From the NCBI RefSeq assembly GCF_017743935.1, contig NZ_JAGHRE010000015.1, forward strand, positions 1 to 64,000: a DNA stretch of 64,000 nucleotides. Reading direction: 5' to 3'. Position 1 is the first letter of the stretch. Every line of letters starts with the position of its first letter. The translations under genes were made by a program, and so were the position numbers. Source of the stretch: Tropicibacter sp. R16_0. Its GTDB lineage: Bacteria; Pseudomonadota; Alphaproteobacteria; Rhodobacterales; Rhodobacteraceae. The notes under the pieces are model-generated. The model searched no databases. It had not been told where the DNA came from and saw only the letters and a program-made list of their open reading frames with translations. This document shows, piece by piece, positions 1 to 9,989 of the stretch.

Positions 1-820
1 CGTTGGCCTGCGCCCCGCTCGGCGGCGCGCCAGTGGCCGAGAACACATCCGTGATCGTCGCCCGGCCGGCGCCCCCCCATTCCAGGAAGGTGATCATGTC
101 CTGCCCGTTGCCGCCATCCAGCGTGTCATTGCCGGTGGTCGCGATGAACCAGTCATAATCGCCCAGGCCGCGCAATTCGTTGTCGTTTTCATCGCCGCGC
201 AGCAAATCTGCGAAGATCGTGCCGGTGGCCCGCTCGATCGAGATCAGATCGTAAACCTGGCTTGGGTCATGACTGTGCGCCTTGCCTTCTTGCAAATTTA
301 TGCGGATCCGAAATTCAGCCGCCTCGCGCCCCGGCGTGTCCTGCAAGTTGACGAAGGACGCGGTGTTTGAACCACCGTTGCCGTTCATGTAGTGACCATT
401 CGGCCCAGCCAACAGCCAGTCGTTGCCATTTCCGCCATGTAACTGTGCTGTGTTCGAGCCAGCGATCAGAACATCTGCACGTTCCGATCCGATAACCCGC
501 TCGATCGAGGTATAAGTATCGCCTTCCGCAGCGCCGCCATGGCCGGTACCAGCGGCGAGATCGACGCGGATGCCCTCTCCGACAAATCGGCTCTCATCCG
601 AGACAAACCAAGCATCGCGATAGTCAACGACATCAATGCCTGCGCCCCCATCGAAATGGTTTGGCCCCAAGGTGCTGTCAAAAACGTCATCTCCGCCGCG
701 CCCCTCAAAGGAAACACGGTCTGTGTGTCGATACCCCTGCTGTGAGCGCACGCTGAAAAAATCATTGTATTCAGAGCCGACAAAGGTCTCTACCTGTGTC
801 ACCTGAATATCATGCTTTGC
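1..820 (-). pseudogene. RTX protein, downstream part after an in-frame amber codon (runs off left edge)
   Basis: The minus strand is open without a stop from 820 to the window edge, in the same frame as the RTX gene ending at 823; only the TAG at 821-823 separates them. The translation is RTX-type: it has the pattern 'FVGSEYNDFF', a 'GRGGDDVFD' calcium-binding nonapeptide-like turn, 'FDGGAGIDVVDY', 'SIERVIGSERADVL' and 'GGNGQDM'. The residues straddling the stop match the standard module (beta strand, loop, 'IE..GT..DD'), so the two parts were one protein. No ATG or convincing ribosome site follows the stop, so this part is probably untranslated unless read through. The C-terminal end, where a type I secretion signal would be, lies outside the window. 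Seen: open frame and motifs. Inferred: nonsense mutation, or sequencing error. Confidence 0.75.
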
Positions 821-2680
821 CTAGAAGCGTTGCCCATCGGGACCCGTGCCGACAGTTTGATCCAAATAGAACGTTGGTGCTTCTCCATCCGTTTCCGAAA
901 AATAGCCAGCCCACTGAACGTAAGATACGTTAACGCCGCCAAATGAAATATCCGCCACAAATCGGTCCTGACCGCCGAGGCCGTTTACATAAGACCCGCT
1001 ATGAGAAGCCATAAACACATCATCGCCGCTGGTTGCGTCCGTTGTGTTGGTTCCATGATCGATGACAACGGAAAATGGATCTGAGACTGTATAGCCATAG
1101 CCTCTATCGAACCCTCCCCGATCGGGCGGAGAGGCGTATTGGAGATGATACCGGCCGGTTTCGGTGGCTTCGAAATGAAAAGACCTGGTGAGGTGGGGGT
1201 TTCCATATCCATCCCACCCCTGGCCAAACAAATTCGTTTCGCTGCCATCCGGGCTAATCAGCGTGTATAGGTTCTGAGAGATATAACCGCCAGCCTCCAA
1301 TGAAAGCTTATAGGTCTGCCCAGCTTCCAGGTCGATCGCATAGGTGTCCGTGTCCCCCGGAAAATCGACCCGCATCGGTCCAGAGTCTCCCACGGTCAAG
1401 ACCGGGTTTCCCGAGTTGGGCGCACCGGGTACCGCATCCACAAAACTGCCGATCAAATAGGCTTGGTCCGCAAATTCAAGCCAGGCAATGTTGCGCACCA
1501 CATCCCGGCCGTCCGACCCATCACCGCCCACATGGTCCACGATGGCCGACAGTTCATTGTCGGCATCCTCAGTTACGGTGACCGTGTATTCATCCCGATC
1601 AAAACGGAAAACAGCGCGATCCAGATAACTTGGCGGGGGTGGATTGGCTTGCCAGCCGTAAGACGGTCGGGTTCCGCCATCCAGCGTATCATCGCCACCC
1701 AGCCCCATCAGACGATCAATCCCGTCACCACCATTCAACAGGTTGTCCCCGTGATCGCCGGTCAGCGTATCATCAAAGGAACTGCCTATCAGGTTCTCGA
1801 TCGAAATCAGTTGGTCTCCTTCGGCGGCACCATGCAGGCCTGTCCCCCGCAACAACGACACATCAATCGAGTTTCCCTGCCCCGTACCATCGGATGCGCC
1901 CGAGTAATCGGCTGTATCAATCCCTGATCCGCCGTTGAAAATGGTTGCCCCAGCCGTTGAGCCCAGCGTGTCGTTCCCGTCCAGGCCCAGCCAGGTGACC
2001 TCGCTGATAGTGCTGCTTTTCGAAATGGATGGATGTGGAGCATGAATGCGCTTGAAGTAATCACCTACAAGACGATCGTCGCCCTGTGTCCCTTCGATTA
2101 TTTCGATATTCTGCATCCACACGCGAAACGGTGGCTGTGTAATGTCCTTACCGGTTATGGTGCCAGAGAACAGCTGCAGTTCGATAGGGTTTGAAAGATG
2201 CGCAAACGACAACGTATCGATGCCATCGCCGCCATCAAAAACGTCGTATGTGCTGCTCCAGACCATCGTGTTGTCTTGCGCATCACTGGGCGCAAGATTG
2301 GCTTCGGTCAGGGTAAAAGTATATTTCTGTGTCGTGCCATAAGCCCCGCGCACTGAAAAATGCAACGTGGTATCAGCCTCATACTTCAGTACAAAATCTT
2401 TATGCGTTCCATACGCGGTTAAACTATCGGGGTGGTAGCGAATAGAGGGGACATCCTCAGCGTTTCCATCCTCGTCAAGCAGGTGAAAGACGTCACCATA
2501 GCCGACTTGATCATGTATCGCCCGCAAAACATAAGTTGTTCCGACTTCCAATTCCATTCGATACACATCTGTGTCGCGTGTGCCGCGCTGGTTATAACCA
2601 ACGAAAGAGCGCCCCACTGGTACAAGGGGGTTTGCGCCATTAATTGTGTTGGGAATTGTGTCCGTTCCGGGATTTGACAT
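821..2680 (-). CDS. RTX/hemolysin-type calcium-binding protein with PPC-like domains (stopped early by TAG)
   Basis: 619 residues. Residues about 30-125 and 430-540 look like pre-peptidase C-terminal (PPC)-type beta domains: 'DTDVYRMELEVGTTYVL' and 'DTDTYAIDLEAGQTYKL' are matching strands. Between them lie RTX turns such as 'GGDGIDTLSF', 'GLDGNDTLGS', 'GGSGIDTADY' and 'GLGGDDTLDGG', which bind calcium in this family. There is no N-terminal signal peptide; proteins of this class normally leave by type I secretion using a C-terminal signal, which the stop at 821-823 would remove. No ABC exporter or membrane fusion gene is in the window. The same frame continues past the stop for more than 800 bases. 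Function is probably extracellular or surface (adhesin-like or matrix); no enzymatic domain is recognised. Confidence 0.8.
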   Translation of the reverse strand: MSNPGTDTIPNTINGANPLVPVGRSFVGYNQRGTRDTDVYRMELEVGTTYVLRAIHDQVGYGDVFHLLDEDGNAEDVPSIRYHPDSLTAYGTHKDFVLKYEADTTLHFSVRGAYGTTQKYTFTLTEANLAPSDAQDNTMVWSSTYDVFDGGDGIDTLSFAHLSNPIELQLFSGTITGKDITQPPFRVWMQNIEIIEGTQGDDRLVGDYFKRIHAPHPSISKSSTISEVTWLGLDGNDTLGSTAGATIFNGGSGIDTADYSGASDGTGQGNSIDVSLLRGTGLHGAAEGDQLISIENLIGSSFDDTLTGDHGDNLLNGGDGIDRLMGLGGDDTLDGGTRPSYGWQANPPPPSYLDRAVFRFDRDEYTVTVTEDADNELSAIVDHVGGDGSDGRDVVRNIAWLEFADQAYLIGSFVDAVPGAPNSGNPVLTVGDSGPMRVDFPGDTDTYAIDLEAGQTYKLSLEAGGYISQNLYTLISPDGSETNLFGQGWDGYGNPHLTRSFHFEATETGRYHLQYASPPDRGGFDRGYGYTVSDPFSVVIDHGTNTTDATSGDDVFMASHSGSYVNGLGGQDRFVADISFGGVNVSYVQWAGYFSETDGEAPTFYLDQTVGTGPDGQRF

Positions 2681-3132
2681 AACTCATTTACCTAAATCAT
2701 AAAAATGGGGAATTTTATTCTAGAATACGCATCCTGCAATACACCCTCAAGGCGCAAAAAATTCGACCTACGGAATGCGGGCCGGGGGCACTTATTCGGA
2801 TTGGCGCCTTGGGTCCGTCTCTCTGAGACTATAGATGACCGGCGCGGTGAGAGCGATGGCAGGCTGCTCGATCGGGCCCGCGTGCAGTTGTCATCGCTTA
2901 CCTGTCCAACGGTCGTGGACGGGTTAAGCCAGTTTCCCTATCACACATGCCTAACATCTGCGGCCGTGCGATTGATGCGCCGTGAAACTGGTTGAGTCAC
3001 TAACGATGACCTCTTTTCAAGGCTCTGCTTTCAGGAGGCCAACCACGCTAAACTAGGGAGACAAGCGAACCCGGTGCCTGTTCAATGAAGTCTAGGCATC
3101 AAGGTTACTGAAGCTTGTTTGCGGTGGCTGTT
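2681..3132. other. intergenic, no supported gene
   Basis: This 450-base gap lies between the RTX start and the ureG stop. Short open frames exist here, but none has family character, a plausible ribosome site or recognisable residues. It should contain the RTX promoter and the urease transcript end; no clear hairpin terminator was found. Confidence 0.5.
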
Positions 3133-3780
3133 TTAAGAACCGGTCTTTTGCTGCGCTTGCTCTGGTATTTCAAACCCTCCGATCGAGGACAGCATTTTGA
3201 CGATCTCCGGGACGCCCTGTCTGTGCTTCAAGGACGTAAACACATAGGGCCGGTCTTGCCGCATGCGGCGGGCATCGCTGTCCATGACCTCCAATGAGGC
3301 GCCAACATGCGGTGCAAGGTCGGTCTTGTTTATGATGAGAATGTCGGACTTGGTGATGGCAGGCCCGCCCTTGCGGGGGATCTCTTCACCAGCGGCCACA
3401 TCGATCACGTAGAGGGTTACGTCCGCCAGTTCCGGGCTGAAGGTGGCCGACAAATTGTCGCCGCCGCTTTCGATCAGCACGATCTCGACCTCGGGGTGGC
3501 GATCGACCATCTCGGCCACGGCGGCAAGGTTGATCGAGGCGTCCTCGCGGATCGCGGTGTGTGGGCAGCCACCGGTTTCCACGCCGATGATACGATCCTG
3601 GGGCAGGATCTGCATGCGCATCAGCGCTTCGGCGTCTTCCTGCGTGTAGATGTCATTGGTGATGACGCCGATCGAATGCGTCTCGCGCAGGGCTTCGCTA
3701 AGGGCTGCGGTGAGGGTTGTCTTGCCAGCGCCAACCGGGCCGCCAATGCCCACGCGCAGGGGGCCGTTCATCGTGCTCAT
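3133..3780 (-). CDS. ureG: urease accessory GTPase UreG
   Basis: 215 residues, normal for UreG. It is the SIMIBI-class GTPase that powers nickel insertion into urease together with UreF and UreD(H) in the cytoplasm. The P-loop 'GPVGAGKTT' is near residues 13-21. The family segments '[10 protein letters not shown]', '[15 protein letters not shown]' (nickel-binding Cys-Pro-His), '[11 protein letters not shown]' and 'INKTDLAP' are all present. It lacks the long His-rich N-terminus of some UreG proteins. Last gene of the urease operon; its ATG overlaps the ureF stop (ATGA, 3777-3780), indicating translational coupling. No defects seen. Confidence 0.97.
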   Translation of the reverse strand: MSTMNGPLRVGIGGPVGAGKTTLTAALSEALRETHSIGVITNDIYTQEDAEALMRMQILPQDRIIGVETGGCPHTAIREDASINLAAVAEMVDRHPEVEIVLIESGGDNLSATFSPELADVTLYVIDVAAGEEIPRKGGPAITKSDILIINKTDLAPHVGASLEVMDSDARRMRQDRPYVFTSLKHRQGVPEIVKMLSSIGGFEIPEQAQQKTGS

Positions 3781-4421
3781 GTCCTGAAAATCCTTGAATA
3801 CTGGGTTTCATGCTTCATCGCGGCGATGTCGCCAAGGAAGCTCGTGCTGTTGAGGTCGTCGAGTGAGGCCCTGCGGGCATCTTCTGCGATCTGGGTACAG
3901 AGCGGGGTAAGGTCTCGGATCAGCTTTTGGCCGTCGGTTTGCCCCAAGGGCACCAGCCGCATCGCAACTGCCGCAAGGTTCGAGGCAAAGGCCATTAGGT
4001 AGAACTGGGCAGTGAGGTCCAGCGGCAAGCCTTCGAGCCGGGCCGCGCGGCCGACCGCAACCGGATAGGTCAGGCCCGCAAGATCTGTAGCCCAGACCTT
4101 GGCGGTCACGTCGCAAAAGGCTTCGCCCTGAAGGCGGGTTTCTTTGAGCCGCTCAGAGGAGGCGGCAAAGGCGCGGGCGGTTGCGTCGATTTTCGCCAGG
4201 TCCTCGGCTTCCACATGATAGGCCGCTGCAAGGAACAAGGCGTCGTTCCACCCGGCACCATGGCGCAGCATGTCTTCGATCCAAGCACTTGTCTGCGCGG
4301 CGGTTGCCACATCGCCCGCGTCAATGGTCCACTCCAGCCCATGGGAATAGGCGAAGGCCCCCACCGGATAGGCAGGAGAAAACCACTGCGTCAGGGTGAG
4401 GATGTCAGTGGCTGTGGCCAT
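3777..4421 (-). CDS. ureF: urease accessory protein UreF
   Basis: UreF is an all-helical chaperone that, with UreD, docks on apo-urease and recruits UreG. The start is placed at the ATG giving '[13 protein letters not shown]' (214 residues, normal size). An upstream in-frame ATG at 4472 would add 17 residues lying inside ureE, with no family similarity. The typical segment '[16 protein letters not shown]' follows immediately, and the C-terminal third carries '[13 protein letters not shown]'. The start overlaps the end of ureE by 17 bases and the stop overlaps the ureG ATG. Confidence 0.95.
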   Translation of the reverse strand: MATATDILTLTQWFSPAYPVGAFAYSHGLEWTIDAGDVATAAQTSAWIEDMLRHGAGWNDALFLAAAYHVEAEDLAKIDATARAFAASSERLKETRLQGEAFCDVTAKVWATDLAGLTYPVAVGRAARLEGLPLDLTAQFYLMAFASNLAAVAMRLVPLGQTDGQKLIRDLTPLCTQIAEDARRASLDDLNSTSFLGDIAAMKHETQYSRIFRT

Positions 4422-4857
4422 GGGTGCGTCCGTGCCCATAGGCTCCGCCTTCGGGGGTGAAAGGCTCCACAACCTCGCGCACCGTGGCGCCGATCTTGCC
4501 CAGCATGTCGCGGATCACATGATCGCGCTGGATCAGCAGGCGGCCCTCTTCGATCTGGCAGGGGGTGTGGCGGTTGCCGATGTGCCAGGCAAGGCGCGGA
4601 AGGTTGGGGCCGGTGACTTCCAACAGTTCCTCGGGGGCGGCGACGATGCCGACCTCGCGGCCATCTTCCAGCACCAGAACACCGCCGTGGTCCAACGAGG
4701 TTGTCTTGGGCAGGTCGACCAGCACCGATTGTCCGTCATCCGTGATCAGAACCTTGCGGCGTAGGAAACGGCCCTCATAGTCCAGCGCCACTTGGGCAGT
4801 AAGGTCTTTGTGGGCATGGGCGTGATAGGCCCGAGCGATGGTTTGGGTCATTTTCAC
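4405..4857 (-). CDS. ureE: urease nickel metallochaperone UreE
   Basis: 150 residues. UreE is a dimeric carrier that delivers Ni2+ to the UreDFG-apourease complex. The N-terminal half is the peptide-binding-like domain ('DYEGRFLRRK'), followed by the metal domain with 'LAWHIGNRHTPCQ', whose His is the dimer-interface nickel ligand. The C-terminus is a short histidine-rich tail, 'HGRTHGHSH', typical for metal storage but shorter than in Klebsiella. It starts 4 bases after the ureC stop. Confidence 0.96.
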   Translation of the reverse strand: MKMTQTIARAYHAHAHKDLTAQVALDYEGRFLRRKVLITDDGQSVLVDLPKTTSLDHGGVLVLEDGREVGIVAAPEELLEVTGPNLPRLAWHIGNRHTPCQIEEGRLLIQRDHVIRDMLGKIGATVREVVEPFTPEGGAYGHGRTHGHSH

Positions 4858-4861
4858 ACCT

Positions 4862-6596
<1,735 letters not shown>

Positions 6597-6622
<26 letters not shown>

Positions 6623-6929
6623 CTTTCAGCGCTCCCATAATGTGTTGGTTGAAGCCGTAAATGTGGCGCCGCCCCATGAAGGGGACCAGCATCACCTCGC
6701 GCCGCTGGCCTGGCTCGAACCGCACCGCTGTGCCGGCCGGAATGTCCAGGCGCATGCCAAGCGCGGTGTAGCGGTCGAAGTCGAGCGCGCTGTTGGCTTC
6801 GGCAAAGTGGTAATGACTGCCGACCTGAACCGGCCGGTCGCCGGTGTTTGCGACCATAACGGTGCGCGGGCTCCGCCCGGCATTCAGTGTCAACGTGCCC
6901 TCGGCCGGGAACAACTCACCTGGGATCAT
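6597..6929 (-). CDS. ureB: urease beta subunit UreB
   Basis: 110 residues, beginning '[19 protein letters not shown]', the canonical UreB start. The reading frame is open about 290 bases further upstream, but that part is the shadow of the neighbouring small gene and ureA. Family segments '[14 protein letters not shown]' and '[17 protein letters not shown]' are present. UreB packs with UreA and UreC in the (ABC)3 apoenzyme. The ATG overlaps the stop of the small membrane-protein gene (ATGA, 6926-6929). Confidence 0.96.
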
Positions 6930-7105
6930 CGGCGCGGGCCTTTGCCAATGCGGTGGCGCACAAATGTGATGGTGCTGACCACGGTTACGGCTGCCAGAAC
7001 GACGGCCAGCCAGGCTTCGGAACCGTGCGGGTGCAGATGTGCGCCGGAATGGGCAAATGCAGGCATCGCGGTCAGGGCTGCAACGGGTGTCAGGACATAC
7101 TTCAT
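6926..7105 (-). CDS. small membrane protein encoded between ureA and ureB
   Basis: 59 residues starting '[21 protein letters not shown]', with a short signal-peptide-like N-terminus ending in AFA. A His-rich stretch '[12 protein letters not shown]' and one hydrophobic helix ('[17 protein letters not shown]') follow, then a basic tail. It lies exactly between ureA and ureB and overlaps the ureB start by the ATGA quartet, so it is translated as part of the urease operon. Similar small proteins occur at this place in other alphaproteobacterial urease operons (from memory). The histidines before the helix could bind nickel at the membrane; this is inference only. Confidence 0.75.
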   Translation of the reverse strand: MKYVLTPVAALTAMPAFAHSGAHLHPHGSEAWLAVVLAAVTVVSTITFVRHRIGKGPRR

Positions 7106-7117
7106 CTTGGGCCTCTT

Positions 7118-7420
7118 TCAGCGGATGGGGTTGTGAACGGTGACAAGCTTGGTGCCGTCGGGAAATGTGGCTTCGACCTGCACTTCGTGGATCATCGACG
7201 CGATACCCTCCATGCATTGGTCCGCAGTGATCACCTGCGCGCCTGCCTCCATCATGTCGGCGACCGAGCGACCGTCGCGGGCACCTTCGACGACGGTGTC
7301 CGTGATCAGGGCGATGGCCTCGGGGTGGTTCAGTTTCACGCCGCGCGCCAGTCGCTTGCGAGCGACCTCGGCAGCCATGGCCACCAGCAGCTTGTCTTTT
7401 TCTCTTGGGGTCAGGTTCAT
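7118..7420 (-). CDS. ureA: urease gamma subunit UreA
   Basis: 100 residues beginning '[20 protein letters not shown]', the family's standard start and length. An in-frame upstream start would add 12 non-homologous residues. '[10 protein letters not shown]' and the C-terminal '[14 protein letters not shown]' are typical. Structural subunit of urease. It follows ureD after one base and precedes the small membrane-protein gene by 12 bases. Confidence 0.97.
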   Translation of the reverse strand: MNLTPREKDKLLVAMAAEVARKRLARGVKLNHPEAIALITDTVVEGARDGRSVADMMEAGAQVITADQCMEGIASMIHEVQVEATFPDGTKLVTVHNPIR

Positions 7421-7421
7421 G

Positions 7422-8333
7422 TCATATCTTCCAGCATCGGGGGAGCGGGGCACCATTCAACTTTTGCAGAACGGGCAATAGGGTTTGTCGCAAGGCAAAG
7501 CTGTCTTCGGCCAGAAGCCGCATCACCAGCACATCCTTTTGCAGCAGGCTGACGCCGCCGGTGGCGGGCAGGGCCTCCTGTAGATCGGACAGATGCGCCT
7601 CGGCGTTGTTTGCAATCAGCACCACCAACGCCATGGCCCCCGCGCCACCTGCAATGAATGGCTTGGCAAGGTGGTCGCGCGCGCTGCCGGTCAGGGCCAT
7701 TGCGTCTATGAACAAAGGCTCGCCTTCGCGGCGGATCTCGATCCGGTCACGAAAGCGCAGATCTGTCACGTCTTCGCCCATGGCAGGGCGACCAAAAACC
7801 AGGGGCTCCACCATCAACAGCGATGCGCCCATGGACAGATCAACCTTCAGACGGCGATGCAGGGCGCTGCCGTTGAACAGAATGGTTTCCTGGGGGAGCC
7901 AGTTAATCCGTGCCCCTGCATCGACCCGCAGGCGGTTGGTGATCTTGCCGATCTCACCCGGCTGCGCCTTGTATGCACGCTCGCAAGCCTGGGTCGTCAG
8001 GGTAAGTGTGGTGCCGGGGGTCGCCTGCGCAGAAAAATCGAACTGGTCGCCGCCGGTCACGCCGCCGGCCGTGTTCAACAATACCGCATCCAACGTGGAT
8101 CCGCGCCGCCCGGGGAACAGACACTTGAGCGAACCTGTCTGTCGGAACCTGTCCAGCACAGTGCCCACGTCGGCGCGCTTGGTGCTCAGATAAACCGTGC
8201 CGCGCGCGCGAGGCTGATCTGAAACGCCGTGTGGGTTTATGTCTGCCTGATGGGTGATCGGGCCGTCCTCGGATCGTGTTGCTATGCCATCGGTTTTGCG
8301 GCCACGAGAACAAAGCACCATTGCAAACGGCAT
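7422..8333 (-). CDS. ureD: urease accessory protein UreD
   Basis: UreD (UreH) is the scaffold that binds apo-urease and through which Ni2+ is passed. Recognisable segments: '[10 protein letters not shown]', '[16 protein letters not shown]', '[10 protein letters not shown]', '[19 protein letters not shown]' and '[10 protein letters not shown]'. The start is uncertain: the frame is open to 8480, but the conserved part begins near '[15 protein letters not shown]'. I chose the ATG at 8333 (303 residues), nearest the usual length; no strong ribosome site decides it. First gene of the minus-strand urease operon, divergent from urtA. Confidence 0.88.
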   Translation of the reverse strand: MPFAMVLCSRGRKTDGIATRSEDGPITHQADINPHGVSDQPRARGTVYLSTKRADVGTVLDRFRQTGSLKCLFPGRRGSTLDAVLLNTAGGVTGGDQFDFSAQATPGTTLTLTTQACERAYKAQPGEIGKITNRLRVDAGARINWLPQETILFNGSALHRRLKVDLSMGASLLMVEPLVFGRPAMGEDVTDLRFRDRIEIRREGEPLFIDAMALTGSARDHLAKPFIAGGAGAMALVVLIANNAEAHLSDLQEALPATGGVSLLQKDVLVMRLLAEDSFALRQTLLPVLQKLNGAPLPRCWKI

Positions 8334-8645
8334 AACGGGAACCGCAACCCGGTTCATTTGATGAATTGTTGTGCGGACGTGGTGGCAGCTGGTCAAAAAA
8401 CAGGCATTCACCGGGGTTGGTCGGAAATTCAGCGGTGGCAAGTTTGCTTGTTTTGCTGCGATGCAGAATCGATTGGGCACCTGCTGGGGACACGATGTCT
8501 GACAATCGCGGGTGTGTGGCGACCATACGAATTGGACCTCGAAGCGGCCGCCACACGTTATGCAACATCAAGTTGCGGGGACAGCTAAAGGGATCGGGCA
8601 CATCTGTGCAAGCCCAGACGCGAAAAGCCTCGCCTGGAGGATCGT
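8334..8645. promoter_or_regulatory. divergent control region between ureD and urtA
   Basis: About 310 bases separate the urease operon (leftward) from the urea transporter operon (rightward), so both promoters should lie here. A ribosome site (tggagg, 8634-8639) precedes the urtA ATG. In most alphaproteobacteria such loci respond to nitrogen status through NtrC, but I could not identify a convincing NtrC or sigma-54 site by eye. Confidence 0.4.
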
Positions 8646-9926
8646 ATGAACTTTCTCAAATCCACGCTTGCCGGATCGGCAGTATTTGCCTCGTTTGCCA
8701 CTGCTGCCTTGGCCGCCGAGGATACCATCAAGGTTGGCGTGCTGCATTCGCTGTCGGGCACTATGGCAATTTCGGAAACCACACTGAAAGACACCATGCT
8801 GATGCTGATCGACCAGCAGAACGCAAAGGGTGGCCTTCTGGGCAAACAGCTGGAAGCCGTGGTGGTCGACCCGGCATCGGATTGGCCGCTGTTTGCCGAA
8901 AAGGCCCGCGAGCTGCTGACCGTGCATGAGGTTGACGTGATCTTTGGCAACTGGACCTCGGTTAGCCGCAAATCGGTCCTGCCGGTGATCGAAGAGCTGA
9001 ACGGGCTGCTGTTCTATCCCGTGCAGTACGAGGGCGAAGAAAGCTCGAAGAACGTCTTCTACACCGGTGCTGCTCCGAACCAGCAGGCCATCCCTGCTAC
9101 CGACTATTTCCTGGAGGAACTGGGGGTCGAGAAATTCGCTCTGCTCGGCACAGACTATGTCTACCCCAGGACCACCAACAATATTCTGGAAAGCTACCTC
9201 AAGGGCAAAGGTATCGCGGACAAGGATATCTTTGTGAACTACACGCCCTTTGGCCACTCGGACTGGTCCAAGATCGTGGCGGATGTGGTGGCGCTGGGCG
9301 CAGATGGCAAAAAGGTTGGTGTGATCTCTACCATCAACGGGGACGCCAACATCGGCTTCTATAAGGAGCTGGCCGCGGCTGGTGTTTCGGCAGATGACAT
9401 CCCTGTTGTCGCCTTCTCGGTGGGTGAAGAAGAGCTCGCGGGTCTCGACACCTCGAACCTCGTGGGTCACCTGGCGGCGTGGAACTATTTCCAGTCGGCC
9501 GACAGCGATGTGAACGCCGAGTTCGTGGAAACCTGGAAGGCGACCATGGGCGAAGAGCGCGTCACCAACGACCCGATGGAAGCGCACTATATCGGCTTCA
9601 ACATGTGGGTGAACGCCGCAACCGAAGCGGGCTCGACCGAAGTCGACGCGGTGCGCGCCGAGATGTATGGCCAGGAATTCCCGAACCTGACCGGCGGCAC
9701 CGCCGTGATGCTGCCAAACCACCACCTGGCCAAACCGGTCCTGATTGGCGAGATCCAGGAAGACGGTCAGTTTGACATCATCAGCCAGACCACTGAAGTG
9801 CCGGGCGACGCCTGGACCGACTATCTGCCGGAATCGGCGGTTCTGATCTCGGATTGGAAAGAGCTGGGTTGCGGTATGTACAACACCGAAACCAAGTCCT
9901 GCGTTCAGACGCTGTCGAACTACTAA
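8646..9926 (+). CDS. urtA: urea ABC transporter, substrate-binding protein UrtA
   Basis: 426 residues, with a Sec signal peptide ('MNFLKSTLAGSAVFASFATAALA'). The mature part begins 'AEDTIKVGVLHSLSGTMAISE', the start of a Leu/Ile/Val-type periplasmic binding fold. The family segments 'NWTSVSRKSVLPVIEELNGL', 'YPVQYEGEESSKNVFYTGAA' and 'GTDYVYPRTTNNILE' mark it as UrtA rather than an amide binder such as FmdD. It captures urea in the periplasm for UrtBCDE. A ribosome site precedes the ATG. Confidence 0.95.
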   Translation: MNFLKSTLAGSAVFASFATAALAAEDTIKVGVLHSLSGTMAISETTLKDTMLMLIDQQNAKGGLLGKQLEAVVVDPASDWPLFAEKARELLTVHEVDVIFGNWTSVSRKSVLPVIEELNGLLFYPVQYEGEESSKNVFYTGAAPNQQAIPATDYFLEELGVEKFALLGTDYVYPRTTNNILESYLKGKGIADKDIFVNYTPFGHSDWSKIVADVVALGADGKKVGVISTINGDANIGFYKELAAAGVSADDIPVVAFSVGEEELAGLDTSNLVGHLAAWNYFQSADSDVNAEFVETWKATMGEERVTNDPMEAHYIGFNMWVNAATEAGSTEVDAVRAEMYGQEFPNLTGGTAVMLPNHHLAKPVLIGEIQEDGQFDIISQTTEVPGDAWTDYLPESAVLISDWKELGCGMYNTETKSCVQTLSNY

Positions 9927-9937
9927 GACCCATGGGC

Positions 9938-9963
9938 GAAGGGGCCGGGTTTCCGGCCTCTTC
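9938..9963 (+). terminator. hairpin between urtA and urtB
   Basis: An 11-base stem (9938-9948 against 9953-9963, one G-U pair in RNA) closes a GTTT loop. It lies in the 63-base urtA-urtB gap and is not followed by a long T run. It could partly terminate transcription or protect the urtA mRNA from 3' decay, giving more binding protein than permease. The role is inferred. Confidence 0.65.
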
Positions 9964-9989
9964 TGCTCCAAGACGCGGATAATCCCTAC

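Noticed and set aside
8334-8480. Longer UreD N-terminus to 8480
   Set aside because: The extra residues lack UreD similarity and would make the protein about 70 residues longer than usual.
8568-9971. Long open frame antisense to urtA
   Set aside because: Shadow produced by codon bias in a GC-rich gene; its translation has no domain character, while the sense strand is a textbook UrtA.
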